DNA of 64,000 bases from Prorocentrum cordatum (Eukaryota > Sar > Dinophyceae > Prorocentrales > Prorocentraceae), in contig CAUYUJ010020758.1 of the NCBI GenBank assembly GCA_963575745.1, forward strand, positions 1 to 64,000. Direction: 5' to 3'. The notes below the pieces were generated by a model. It was not told the origin of the DNA. It made no database searches and saw only the letters and a program-made list of their open reading frames with translations. The position numbers and the translations under genes are program-made. Shown here piece after piece: positions 11,097 through 19,977 of this stretch (position 1 is the first letter of the stretch; each line of letters starts with the position of its first letter).

Positions 11097-11627
11097 TCTT
11101 CCCTGCCAGGGGTGCCCAGCGTTTCTCAGGAGGATGTGCGGATTCGGTCATGCTGATGGTGTTGAGGGTGTGGGTTCTCTGCTGTTGGCTTTCCGACCTG
11201 AGATGTTCGTCCTTTCGATCGCAAGTTGTCTCTGTGACGCTTCGACGGTCTCCGAGGTCCGCCTCCAGCGGGCCTCTTTGGGCTGCAGCCTGTGCTGAAC
11301 GCCCTCGGCAGAGGTTCCTTCATGAGTCCTGTGTCCTGAGTCCCCCCCCCTTGGAGGAGGACGAGGAGGAGGGGGGGAGGGAGGCAGGGAGGGAGGGGGG
11401 GAGGGAGAGCAGCGGAGAGCAGCGGCAGGACGTCGCGTCGGCCAGGCCAACTAGACGCAGCACAGGCGGCCAGGGGGCCGCAGCCTCAGGGGAGGCCAGT
11501 GATGCCGATCACGTCGACGGACGCGAAGGGCGGCGCGCTGGGGCCAGACCGCCGCGCAGCGCCTTGCGGCGAGCCGCTGGGGCCAGAACGCCACGCAGCG
11601 GCTGCCCGTGCCAGGAGAGGCCGACCT

Positions 11628-14600
11628 TCAACCACTTCTCCGTCGCCTCCTGCGTCCCGCATTCCACGGCACCGAAGGCGCTCTGAGCGGGCCAATGGGC
11701 GGTGGCTGCCCTTCCCGCCGCAGCTCGGCCAGCCACGTCCGCAGGCACACGTAGTCGTAGCGCCGCATGCAGTCCGACACGATCCTCTGCGACCGCGTCA
11801 GCGTGTGGCGCCACCTGTAGTAGGCCCGCCTCGCGGGCATGCCAGTCCCCCAGGCCCGCTCGCAGATCTCCTCGGCCATCTCCTCGGCCGTCCTCCCACG
11901 CGCCCGCAGCCTGGTGGCGAAGCGCGGCTGGGACAGGATCTGCGTGACGTAGCCGACGCAGTGGTCGAGCCACTCGCTGTAGCACTCCATCGTCTCGCCG
12001 ACCTCGGGAGCCTGGGTCCAATACCGCGCCCATCCAGCGACCTGCAGCTCAAGCCTGGGCGCGACGCTGCGCCTCGGCTGCACTGGCTCAGGCCGAGCCA
12101 CCGCAACACTGCCAGCACTCAGGGCGGGGCCGCACACACGGTCGGCACTTGCAGGTCCCCTGCCACCCCTGGTGCTGGCCATGCACATGCCGTCGCGGTC
12201 CGCGTCGCTTCCTGGGCTCAGGGCGGGGCCGCACTCACGCACGCACATTGCAGGTCCCCTGCCACCCCTGGCCCAGGCCGTAATCCGTCGCCGCTCGGGG
12301 TGGGTGCTGGTGCTCAGGGCGGGGCCGCACTCAGGACCGCAAACTGCAGGTCCCCTGCCACCCCTGGCACCAGCCGTAGCTGCACGTGGACACGCCTCCC
12401 CAGAAGCCAGCTGCGGCTGCCGCTGGTCCTCCTCAGGCGACGCCGCTCCCAGAGACCCGCTGCCAGTGCCCAGGGCGGGGCCGCACACAGGACTGCACTT
12501 TGCAGGTCCCCTGCCACCCCTGGCGCTGGCCATGCCCTTGCCGTCGCGGTCCTCGTCGCATCCTGGGCTCAGGGCGGGGCCGCACTCACGCACGCACATT
12601 GCAGGTCCCCTGCCACCCCTGGCCCAGGCCGTAGATCGTCGCCGCACGCGGTGGGCCTGGCTGCCGTCGCCGCCAGTGCCCAAGGTGGGGCCGCACTCAG
12701 GGTCGCGGCTTGCAGGCCTCCTGCCACCCTTGTCACTGGCCATGCCTGGCAGCGCCCGCTGCGAGTTGTCAGACCTGCCAGCACTCAGGGCGGGGCCGCA
12801 TTCGCGACCGCACTTTGCAGGTCCCCTGCCACCCCTGGTGCTGGCCATATCGGTAGTCGAGAACGGCTGCGGCGGGCTGCTCATGTCCTGAGGGCTGGTC
12901 ACGGCGCCCTCCTGGTGGTCCGTGGTCAGCGTCACCTCGTGTGCCAGGTCACACCTCAAGGGCGCAGGCAGCCGCGACGGCCCCGCCGCCAGACAGGCAT
13001 CGACCACCCCCACGTCTGGGGCAGCTGGCGGCGGCTGGAGCGTCACCAGTCCAGTGGTGCCCCCGTCGGGGCATTGGTGCGCTCCATAGGCCGAGGGCAA
13101 GCTGCCGTCGGCCATGTCTCCCTCATCACGCTGCGCGCCGCTGGCGGCTGCTGGACCACGTTCGGCTAGCAGATGCTGCTGCCTTCGCTGCATCCGTTCC
13201 AGGAGCTCCTGCCGTCGCACCCGCCAAGCAGGCTTCTTGGTCTGGACTGCGTCGGAACCTCCAGCCCCTGCAGGCACCTCGCGCGTCTCGTGGTCCTGGC
13301 CAGGCCTGGTCGCCTCGCCCTGTTCCTTCTGCGCGTGCTTGCCGCTTGGCCGCTCTGCAGCGCCGTCGCCCCCAGAGGCCATGTCGCCCGCGGCCGCGCT
13401 GGCCGCTGCTGTGGCCCATGTTCTGGGGCCGTCTGGAACCTCGCCTGCACCTCCCCAAGTGAGCACCTTTCCTGTCTTGGGGTGCAGCCCTTGGCTGAGC
13501 TTCCTGAGCCGCGCCCTGAGGTTGGACAGGTAGGTGCGCTGGTTCTTGCCCTCGGCGCTGGGCGGGCCAGCGCAGGGCGCAGCCAGGGCCAGTGAGGAGC
13601 CTGTCGCCGCCCACGCCACGCATACCTCGCAGTAGATGGTGGGCCCTGCGCGCCTCAGCCTGTGCCCCTGCATCTCGATGGTGCCGTCCCCTGAGCCCCA
13701 GGGGGCAGGCTCGGCTGGCCTGGGCCCCGCATCTTCGGGGCACGCCGCGCGCTCGATCGCCTGCATAGCGAACTCGCCCGCCTCCGAGACCACAATGGGC
13801 TGCGCGCCGACGTGCGCGATGATGGCCTCGGCCCGCAGCGCGGTGCACTGGCTGGCCTCGCAAGCTGAACGCGCGAACTGCGTCCACGTGGGCCCCGTCT
13901 GCCCGCTGGTCTGCCTGCAGCAAGCGCGGCACAGCACCACCGCCGTCCCGTCCAGGCGAACCAGGGAGTGGCTGATCACAGTCGCCGCCTGCACCTTGGG
14001 CACCTTTGGCGGGCGGGCTGTCTGCTCGGGCGCATCCCAGCGGCCTGCGTGCATCGTCCTCTGCATCGCCCAGCCGACGTACTTTGCCAGGCTCTTGTAG
14101 TGTTGCAGCTCGATGTTGTAAAACTCCTCGTACACCTTCGACACGGTGTGCTGCATGGCTCCTTGCCGAGCGAACCAGTCGGCCCACATGTTGCCAGAGT
14201 ACAGCAGCGGGTGGAGGCCTCGGTCCAAGTACGCATCCATGTCCTGGTGCGCGGGGATCCATCTCACTTCAGGCCGCGCTGGCTGGGCACGAATCCGTCT
14301 CCACACTGTGGCATGTGCCGCTCGCGCCTCCTCTAGCTCCTGCCCCCAGTGGCTGCATTCCTTCTCCATCGACAGAAGGTCGGTGAAGACGAACTCGAGC
14401 TGCGGCCCCGCGAGCCGCAATGCCTGCAGCAGCGCGTGCCTCTCCGCGCGCCCGACCGTCTGGAGCGGCCCTGGCAGCGCCCCGAACGCCGCCCGAACAG
14501 GCAGTCCCTGGAGGGAAAGCTGCACGAAGGCCCATCCGCAGCGCCTCAGCTCGGGCATGCTGGACGCGAAGCCTGAGCCATCGGTGAAGACGGCGTTGCT

Positions 14601-17600
14601 GCAGGAAGCCGTGTCCGCCCCTTGGCTAGGCCAGCAGCCCCAGAACTTCACCTCGGCCTGCTCCGCGGCGGGCGGCACGAAAGGCGGCATGCAGGGCAAG
14701 CACATTTGGAAGTCGGCGCTCTCGAAGCTGCCGCCCTCCTGCAGGCCTTTGTCGCACATGAAGGTGCGGATGGCCTGCATCGGCTCGGGCGGCAGCTGCT
14801 CGTCCTGCTCCTCCTCTGTGAGCGGCTGCACGAGTACCTCGCAGCCGAAAAATCTGTGCCCAGGCGAGTCGGACGGATGTCCGCAGGCCCTGCAATTCGG
14901 CGCCGCCGCCAGCCCAAGGTCGTGCTGGGCCTGTTGCGTCCAGGCCACCGTCGCCCAGTGGTGTCGCAGGCTGGTGGCCGACGGGCCCTCCGCCAACGCC
15001 GCGCGCCCGTCGCCCACGCAGAGCCGCATGGCCCGCACCCAAGGCTTGACCTCGCCGTGCTGGCGGTGGTGCGCCGCGATCTGCCTCGCCTGCCAGCGTT
15101 GCACGCCGTCGGTCAGATGCATCCTGACGTCCTTCGGGCACGTGGTGAGGAGGTTGATCGCCGTGTCCTGGTCGGTGACCAGGGTCGTGCTGGAGTACAT
15201 GTGCCATCCGATGCGCCAGAGCGTCAGCGTGACGGAGGCGATGGGACCGCGAGCCCCTGCCCAAGACGGGCGCCCCACGAGCCGCTCCGTGACCTTGGCC
15301 CAGGCCCTGTGGAGCCTAGCCAGGGAGGTGCGTTGTTCCCAGATCCAGCTGGCGTATCGGCAAACGATGTCGCAGGTGGCGCCGTAGATGGGGTCGTACT
15401 CGCGCGCCTTCTGCGTGGCTAAATACACCGTGACGCTCGATGCACCTGGCCGAGCCCCTGCAAGCCTGCCAGCCTCGGCCCTCAGCACCTGCAGCGTATC
15501 GTCGGTGAGCCCTGACACTCCAGCCCCGTGCGCCGCGCTCGGCATGAGGCCCGTCTTCCACAGGCAGGTAGCGCGCCTGCCCACTGCCCCTTTGAAAGCT
15601 GCCAACTTGCCGCGCCGCTCCTTGAGCTGCCGCACCCGCTTTGCCGTCTGGAGCCTAGCGATTCTGCGCCCGCCCAGATCGTGCCCCAGGTTGCGGGCCC
15701 AGCGCATCTTGGTCAGCTTGCGGGCCGCCGCGTGTCGGGCACACTCGCGAGCAGCCGCGTCCGATGAGACCAAGTAGCCCGACTTGGTGGGCTGCACGAC
15801 AATGCCTCGCTCCTGGGCGCCCTCGCGGAACCTGGTGGTGGCCGCCCAAAGCACGCCCAGTTGCGAGAGCCGCCTCCCGCGCCACTGCAAGGTGACGTCG
15901 TCGATGAGGGCCCTCGGGGTGACGCCTGCATCTCGCACCTGCTCGAGCAGCCTGAACATGAGCAAGGTGACCATGGCACAGGCGTGAGTGCATCCTGCGA
16001 GCACGCCCTGATGTGACACGACCGCGTAGGACACCGAGCCGAAAGCTTGCAGCCGCCTCGGCTGCCTGTATAGCTCAATCAACATCCAGACCAACCGCAG
16101 CGGCATGCCCAGCAGCCGCGCCTCGATGAGTAGCCACTCGGGCTTAATCGTCTCAAAGAACTTCCAGGCGTCCAGCATGACGATTACGACGTGCTCGTCC
16201 AGGCAGTCCGATACCTCCGTCTCAAGGTTGAGGTCGAAGGCGGAGTCGGAGGAAGATCTGCCGCCGCCCATGCCCCAAATACTGGCATTGGGGTGCGCCG
16301 TGAGCCACGCCTTGGACGTCGAGGCACGAGCCCTCGACCACCATCGGATTAGCGAGTGCATCAGCGTGATCAGCCTGCAGCCGCCAGAGGCCTTGGGGAT
16401 GCGGCACATAGCGTGCCACAGACTGTCGCTGGGCCAAGCCCCCAGCGCCTCGCACTTCATGAAGAGCTGGCCGCAGGTGTAAACGCCGTCGTCCGTGAGA
16501 AAGGTGAGCGCACGCATACCGATCTGCGCTGGGCCGAGCGCCGTGGTGGTGGGGAAGCTGCAGGCGGCCCGCTGCAGCGCCTCCACGGTGAGGTCCTCGA
16601 GGTCGTCCCATTCGTCGAAGTCAGCTGGCCTTTCCAGCGCCTCGAGCTTGTGGCACGACCAGACGTCCTCCCAGGCCTTCATCTCCCGGTCGCAGATCAG
16701 GTGCTGGCTGGCGACCTGCTGCTGCGGGACGAAGGTCTGGGCGAGCCGTCCAGTGGTGAGCTCGGTGTGGGTGCCCTGCCATTGCGCCAGCACCTCCTGC
16801 ATCGCCCGCAGCTTGGTGAAGCGGTGCGCCTTGCCAGCGCCGTTCCGCAGGCTGTCGTTGGCCCACTGGATCCAGCTCTGCTGCCTGACCTTGAGCGCGT
16901 CCGCGTGGGCGTCCTTGGCGAACTGGACGATGCGGCCCGCCTGCTCCAGGAAGTCGGTGTTGCCGATCACGCGAAAGCCCTGCTCGAAGAAGGACCTCAC
17001 CCAATGCGGGAGCAGTGCCAGCGTCTTCTTGCTGTCCATGACCACGCGCCCATACTCCCAAGCCCTCGCGACGAAGTCCGCCAGCTCGTGGTACTGCTCA
17101 GGGACAAGGGAGCACTGCAGGCTGACGGTTTGCAGCCTCCTGCTGGCCTTCGCGAGGAACGCGCTGACCCCCATGAAGTGACGCGCCCATCGGCCCGCGA
17201 CCTTGGCCGCGATGACATCAGGCCCCAATCGGACACGCTGCCCTTGCGGCTTCCACTTGACTGGCGCCAGCTTGGTCGCAATGGGCCCCGCACGTCCTTC
17301 GAACCGCCTGCGCGCTTCGCCAACCTGGTCGTAGCGGTCCAACAGCTCCTGCTCCAAGGTGCTGACGACGGCGTCCCAGGCTGCTGGCAGCTCCTCGGCG
17401 CTGGTTGTGGCGCGCACCTGGGCCAAAGTGGGCGCCCAGTCCTCGACACCGCGGCTGCAGCCGATGGGCGGCACCGCTGGAATCGCCCTGGGGGCGATCG
17501 GGATCCTCACGCGCATGTCCAGGTCGGCGGCACGCAGCTCCATGTTGACAGGGAGGTGCGGGGAGGTGATGCCCAACTCATCCACTCTCGGAGCCGAGAT

Positions 17601-18239
17601 GCGGCTGGCCAGGTTTGCACCGACCAGAAAGTAGTCCAGCACCGAGCCGCTGCCCGCCTGTGGGCGGCAGGTGTCGGCCGACGGCGCTAGCCAGAGGCCC
17701 CCCGCCTTCTCCAACTGCGCCAGGGGCAGGCAGCTGGGAGGCCCATTGAAGTCGCCGCCGACGATCCAATCAATGCCCGAGGCCGTGAGCTTCGTGAGGT
17801 AGCGAGTGAGCGTGCCGAAGATGCTTCGGTTCACGTCGTTCATGCCAACGCTGTCGACCAGGTAGGCCGACACGAAGACAATGCCGCCACGGACTCCCCA
17901 GTGCACGTGGGCGGCCACCAGTCGCCCTGGCCACAGTGTCGCCGAGGGCAGCAGCGGCGGGGCCGTGACGGGGATGTTCTTGCGGGCCAAGACCGCGACG
18001 CCGCCCGTAGTGCCCTCCGCGGAGGTGGGGCCTGCCACTGCTGGCGCCCAGATGCCCGCGAACCCGTGATCCAGCACCTCGTGCTGCAGGTCGGCGAGCT
18101 TCGCCTCGTCCCGTCGGTGATGCTCCTGGACGAGAACGACGTGCGACTCGAGGGTCTCTAGGCACGGCGCCAATGAACCCCAGGAAGTCACGTTGCTGGT
18201 AGTGATAGTGCCTTTCGCCATCGCAAGTGTGCAGGACAT
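11628..18239 (-). CDS. LINE ORF2: endonuclease, RT, RNase H, repeat region and C-terminal domain (2203 aa)
   Basis: The start chosen is the ATG at 18239, 13 nt after the ORF1 stop; the frame is open further upstream. Residues 1-240 are an APE-type endonuclease: N16, E39 (VLVQEHH), D163/N165 (GGDFN), D202 (VLDYFL) and H228 in SPH, where SDH is usual. The RT has motif A at 686-698 (IVMLDAWKFFETI), motif B GVLAGCTHACAM at 745 and motif C ALIDDVTLQW at about 777. A CxxC-H-C knuckle (NCRACGH..GHRFFGC) is near 1116-1133. The RNase H residues are D1220 (FTDGSG), E1266, D1287, H1331 and D1354. A Cys-rich region follows (LCRACC; IYCEVC). Seven RGGRGPA..CGPAL repeats span about 1795-2040, and a C-terminal domain shared with element 2 starts at 2067. 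It would nick target DNA and copy the element RNA. Frame integrity suggests activity or recent activity. Confidence 0.9.
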   Translation of the reverse strand: MSCTLAMAKGTITTSNVTSWGSLAPCLETLESHVVLVQEHHRRDEAKLADLQHEVLDHGFAGIWAPAVAGPTSAEGTTGGVAVLARKNIPVTAPPLLPSATLWPGRLVAAHVHWGVRGGIVFVSAYLVDSVGMNDVNRSIFGTLTRYLTKLTASGIDWIVGGDFNGPPSCLPLAQLEKAGGLWLAPSADTCRPQAGSGSVLDYFLVGANLASRISAPRVDELGITSPHLPVNMELRAADLDMRVRIPIAPRAIPAVPPIGCSRGVEDWAPTLAQVRATTSAEELPAAWDAVVSTLEQELLDRYDQVGEARRRFEGRAGPIATKLAPVKWKPQGQRVRLGPDVIAAKVAGRWARHFMGVSAFLAKASRRLQTVSLQCSLVPEQYHELADFVARAWEYGRVVMDSKKTLALLPHWVRSFFEQGFRVIGNTDFLEQAGRIVQFAKDAHADALKVRQQSWIQWANDSLRNGAGKAHRFTKLRAMQEVLAQWQGTHTELTTGRLAQTFVPQQQVASQHLICDREMKAWEDVWSCHKLEALERPADFDEWDDLEDLTVEALQRAACSFPTTTALGPAQIGMRALTFLTDDGVYTCGQLFMKCEALGAWPSDSLWHAMCRIPKASGGCRLITLMHSLIRWWSRARASTSKAWLTAHPNASIWGMGGGRSSSDSAFDLNLETEVSDCLDEHVVIVMLDAWKFFETIKPEWLLIEARLLGMPLRLVWMLIELYRQPRRLQAFGSVSYAVVSHQGVLAGCTHACAMVTLLMFRLLEQVRDAGVTPRALIDDVTLQWRGRRLSQLGVLWAATTRFREGAQERGIVVQPTKSGYLVSSDAAARECARHAAARKLTKMRWARNLGHDLGGRRIARLQTAKRVRQLKERRGKLAAFKGAVGRRATCLWKTGLMPSAAHGAGVSGLTDDTLQVLRAEAGRLAGARPGASSVTVYLATQKAREYDPIYGATCDIVCRYASWIWEQRTSLARLHRAWAKVTERLVGRPSWAGARGPIASVTLTLWRIGWHMYSSTTLVTDQDTAINLLTTCPKDVRMHLTDGVQRWQARQIAAHHRQHGEVKPWVRAMRLCVGDGRAALAEGPSATSLRHHWATVAWTQQAQHDLGLAAAPNCRACGHPSDSPGHRFFGCEVLVQPLTEEEQDEQLPPEPMQAIRTFMCDKGLQEGGSFESADFQMCLPCMPPFVPPAAEQAEVKFWGCWPSQGADTASCSNAVFTDGSGFASSMPELRRCGWAFVQLSLQGLPVRAAFGALPGPLQTVGRAERHALLQALRLAGPQLEFVFTDLLSMEKECSHWGQELEEARAAHATVWRRIRAQPARPEVRWIPAHQDMDAYLDRGLHPLLYSGNMWADWFARQGAMQHTVSKVYEEFYNIELQHYKSLAKYVGWAMQRTMHAGRWDAPEQTARPPKVPKVQAATVISHSLVRLDGTAVVLCRACCRQTSGQTGPTWTQFARSACEASQCTALRAEAIIAHVGAQPIVVSEAGEFAMQAIERAACPEDAGPRPAEPAPWGSGDGTIEMQGHRLRRAGPTIYCEVCVAWAATGSSLALAAPCAGPPSAEGKNQRTYLSNLRARLRKLSQGLHPKTGKVLTWGGAGEVPDGPRTWATAAASAAAGDMASGGDGAAERPSGKHAQKEQGEATRPGQDHETREVPAGAGGSDAVQTKKPAWRVRRQELLERMQRRQQHLLAERGPAAASGAQRDEGDMADGSLPSAYGAHQCPDGGTTGLVTLQPPPAAPDVGVVDACLAAGPSRLPAPLRCDLAHEVTLTTDHQEGAVTSPQDMSSPPQPFSTTDMASTRGGRGPAKCGRECGPALSAGRSDNSQRALPGMASDKGGRRPASRDPECGPTLGTGGDGSQAHRVRRRSTAWARGGRGPAMCVRECGPALSPGCDEDRDGKGMASARGGRGPAKCSPVCGPALGTGSGSLGAASPEEDQRQPQLASGEACPRAATAGARGGRGPAVCGPECGPALSTSTHPERRRITAWARGGRGPAMCVRECGPALSPGSDADRDGMCMASTRGGRGPASADRVCGPALSAGSVAVARPEPVQPRRSVAPRLELQVAGWARYWTQAPEVGETMECYSEWLDHCVGYVTQILSQPRFATRLRARGRTAEEMAEEICERAWGTGMPARRAYYRWRHTLTRSQRIVSDCMRRYDYVCLRTWLAELRREGQPPPIGPLRAPSVPWNAGRRRRRRSG
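12118..12860 (-). repeat. Seven in-frame repeats inside element 1 ORF2
   Basis: Seven copies of a ~23-residue motif, consensus (M/W)A.(R)GGRGPA.C...CGPALS.G, are separated by 8-45 variable residues. On the + strand each shows CAGGGCGGGGCCGCA and GCAGGTCCCCTGCCACCC. Copies 3-4 and 6-7 form a higher-order pair. Two copies have lost the first Cys. The paired Cys spacing (C-x3-C) resembles a small metal-binding knuckle, but function is unknown. Confidence 0.8.
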
Positions 18240-18252
18240 CGCGATGATGAGC

Positions 18253-19434
18253 TTAGTAAGGATTGAAGCCCCTGACGGCCAGCTCCGTGGCACGCGCCAG
18301 CATGGCGTCGCTGGTCTCCTCTGCTGGCCCTGGCGAGAACTCAGCCATGGTCTGCCGCAGCTTCTCGGGCTCCATCGCGGCGGGATCCCAGCGCGGCGCT
18401 GCGGCTGCAGGGGCGGCGCCGCCTGCAGTGCCTGCGCCATGCGCGGCGGCGGCGGCGTCGTCTCCCTCGACGGGCGCTGCAGGGGTGCGCGGGGCGCTCG
18501 CTGCCTCCGTGGCGGCGGCCCGCTCGCGCTGCCGCCGCAGTATGAGCTCCTGGAGGGGCCCGCCGAGCGCCGAGGCCAGCCGCTGCGGCAAATCGCCCGC
18601 GGTCTGCATGGTGTCGTCGGGGTGAGCGGCCAGAGCCCCGCTGAGAGCCTGCGCCAGGTCGCCGAGGGTGAGGCCGCCCGTGTTCTTGATGACGTCGTGC
18701 TCCATGGACTGCCCAGGCGGACGATCCTCTGGCGCGACTGGGACCTGCTGCTGGAGTGCCGACTGCTCCGCCTGGAGGGCCACCTGCTGCGCCTTGAGCT
18801 CTCTGACACCCTGCCGCTTGAGCTCCAGCTCGTCTTGCGCCTTCTTGACACGGTCCTCCGCCTCGCGCTCGGCCAGCTCCATCTTGCTGAGTTTGTCCGC
18901 CAGATTCTTCTGCCTGTGGGCCAGCGCCTGCACCCGCGCGTGGAGCGGCTTGGCGGCGAAGAGCCTGTCCTTGGCGGCGGCGAGCCTGCGCTTGAGATCC
19001 TCCCGCGGGCCCGTGGCCCAGTCGTGCTGCACGTCCTTGAGCGTGGCCAGGCCTGCCTCGCACACCTTGATCTCGCTCGCAGCCGAGGCGTCCTCGCCTG
19101 ACTTGCCGTCGTCCACGTGCATGGCCGCGGCCCCGCCCTGGTCGGACTCCTGCGTACGAAGCTTCTTCCTGGCAGCGTCGAGCTCCGCCCGCATGGCCGC
19201 GAGCTCGCCCTCGAGCTTGCCCTCGGCCGTCCACGGGGCCCGCTTCTTGCCCTTGGCTGGGGCCCGCATCGAGGGCTCCTTCGGCGGCACAGGCCCGCCG
19301 TACACGTCCTTCTTGTGGAGCCTGCACCCTTGGCACTTGAGCGAGGTCCCGAAGTTGATGAGCGGCTTGCCGCGCTTCGTCGTACAGCTCCTGCAAGCCC
19401 AGTCCTGGCGTTCCTTTCGGCCGGCGCCAGCCAT
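18253..19434 (-). CDS. LINE ORF1 protein of element 1 (393 aa)
   Basis: The protein starts MAGAGRKERQDWACRSC. Two CxxC pairs (WACRSC at about 13-18 and LKCQGC at about 33-38) make a small zinc-ribbon-like finger, suited to nucleic-acid binding. Residues about 75-235 are highly charged with heptad-like Ala/Leu (coiled coil; KRRLAAAKDRLFAAKPLHAR, then LADKLSKMELAEREAEDRVK). The C-terminal third is Ala/Pro-rich. It is expected to coat element RNA like other LINE ORF1 proteins; this is inferred from position and composition. The stop TAA is at 18253-18255. It differs in architecture from the ORF1 of elements 2 and 3, which lack the N-terminal finger. Confidence 0.8.
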   Translation of the reverse strand: MAGAGRKERQDWACRSCTTKRGKPLINFGTSLKCQGCRLHKKDVYGGPVPPKEPSMRAPAKGKKRAPWTAEGKLEGELAAMRAELDAARKKLRTQESDQGGAAAMHVDDGKSGEDASAASEIKVCEAGLATLKDVQHDWATGPREDLKRRLAAAKDRLFAAKPLHARVQALAHRQKNLADKLSKMELAEREAEDRVKKAQDELELKRQGVRELKAQQVALQAEQSALQQQVPVAPEDRPPGQSMEHDVIKNTGGLTLGDLAQALSGALAAHPDDTMQTAGDLPQRLASALGGPLQELILRRQRERAAATEAASAPRTPAAPVEGDDAAAAAHGAGTAGGAAPAAAAPRWDPAAMEPEKLRQTMAEFSPGPAEETSDAMLARATELAVRGFNPY

Positions 19435-19491
19435 GGTGCTGCAGTCTGCACTTGGGATCGAGAAGGGGCTGTCGGGCTCAAGAGCCCTGGC

Positions 19492-19541
19492 ACTGGCCGC
19501 GGACTAGCGGTATCCACTTGTTCCACTGTGGAACTAGGCAT
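19492..19541 (-). promoter_or_regulatory. Element 1 5' leader: ATG, hairpin and conserved 25-nt block
   Basis: Directly after the SL comes an ATG (19541-19539) and a 25-nt spacer holding a perfect inverted repeat GTTCCAC-A-GTGGAAC. A 25-nt block (19516 down to 19492) then follows, identical to 33875-33899 of element 2 and encoding DTASPRPV in the ATG frame. The same order and spacing in both elements suggests a functional 5' leader. Confidence 0.65.
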
Positions 19542-19563
19542 CTTGAGCCAAAATGGCTACGGA
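19542..19563 (-). other. Dinoflagellate spliced leader, exact genomic copy
   Basis: All 22 nt of the dinoflagellate SL (5' TCCGTAG then CCATTTTGGCTCAAG) are present without change, immediately followed by ATG. It is not an SL RNA gene: no donor GT follows. It marks the 5' end of a reverse-transcribed trans-spliced RNA. Confidence 0.95.
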
Positions 19564-19566
19564 GGA

Positions 19567-19599
<33 letters not shown>

Positions 19600-19705
19600 G
19601 AGGAGGAGGGAGGGAGCGAGAGAGAGAGAGGAGGAGGGAGGGAGGTGGGGGGGGAAGGAGGGAGGGAGGGAGGAGGAGGTGGAGGAGGAGGTGGAGGAGG
19701 AGGAG
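19564..19705. repeat. (GGA)n / purine-rich tract at element 1 5' flank
   Basis: GGA triplets to about 19615, then GGGA/GAGA-rich sequence. On the minus strand this is the (TCC)n tract into which element 1 appears inserted. Confidence 0.9.
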
Positions 19706-19739
19706 CAGTCCTGAGTCCTGAGTCCCTTTTCTTCCTCCA

Positions 19740-19900
19740 TTTTCTCAGCGTTTTCGTGGGTTCTCGTCGGCTTCCAACGTCCAGGTTCGAGTTTTGAGGC
19801 GTTCCGACGTTTTCGCGGGCTCTCGGCGGTCTTCCAGCCGTGGGATAACTTCCAGCAGCTGCACTTCGCCGAGGGCGTTCCGGAGGTGCACCGGGAAAAC
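19740..19900 (+). repeat. Dispersed repeat family A copy
   Basis: The conserved core CTCGGCGG.CTTCCAGCC, GGGA, then TTCCAGCAGCTGCAC and CGCCGAGGGCGTTCC. Related copies lie at 47095-47250, 52725-52900, 53955-54060 and 58300-58465, all on the + strand. Confidence 0.6.
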
Positions 19901-19977
19901 ATGACATGGGGATAGGCTCAGGTGGGGATAGGCACGGCTCTCCGCCGTCCCCTCCTCTCCTCCTCCAACCTCCTCCT

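Larger units (their letters stand above)
11376..19563 (-). mobile_element. LINE element 1, near-intact, SL at its 5' end
   Basis: An 8.2 kb non-LTR retrotransposon on the minus strand. Its 5' end is an exact spliced leader (19563 down to 19542), followed at once by ATG, ORF1, a 13-nt gap and ORF2. The 5' side abuts (TCC)n when read on the minus strand (19564-19615), and the 3' side reaches a short TCC/CCT-rich tract near 11354-11400, so the 3' boundary is approximate. Both ORFs are uninterrupted, suggesting a young copy. Outside both ends the + strand carries TCCTGAGTCC (11333-11342; 19713-19722), a possible but weak trace of target duplication. Confidence 0.85.

Noticed and set aside
11499-13169. 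556-codon + strand ORF with repeated AQGGAA motifs
   Set aside because: Antisense shadow of the element 1 ORF2 repeat region; the repeats it shows are those of the minus-strand CGPAL motif.
14146-15422. Long + strand ORFs of 266-413 codons
   Set aside because: Antisense shadows of the RNase H and post-RT part of element 1 ORF2, with no motif of their own.
19542-19563. An SL RNA gene
   Set aside because: A functional SL RNA gene needs a GT donor directly after the SL and a downstream snRNA-like part; here ATG and LINE coding follow.
11333-19722. TCCTGAGTCC as the target-site duplication of element 1
   Set aside because: It lies outside GGA-rich tracts at unequal distances from the element (over 140 bp on one side) and is itself locally repeated at 19707-19722; too weak to call.
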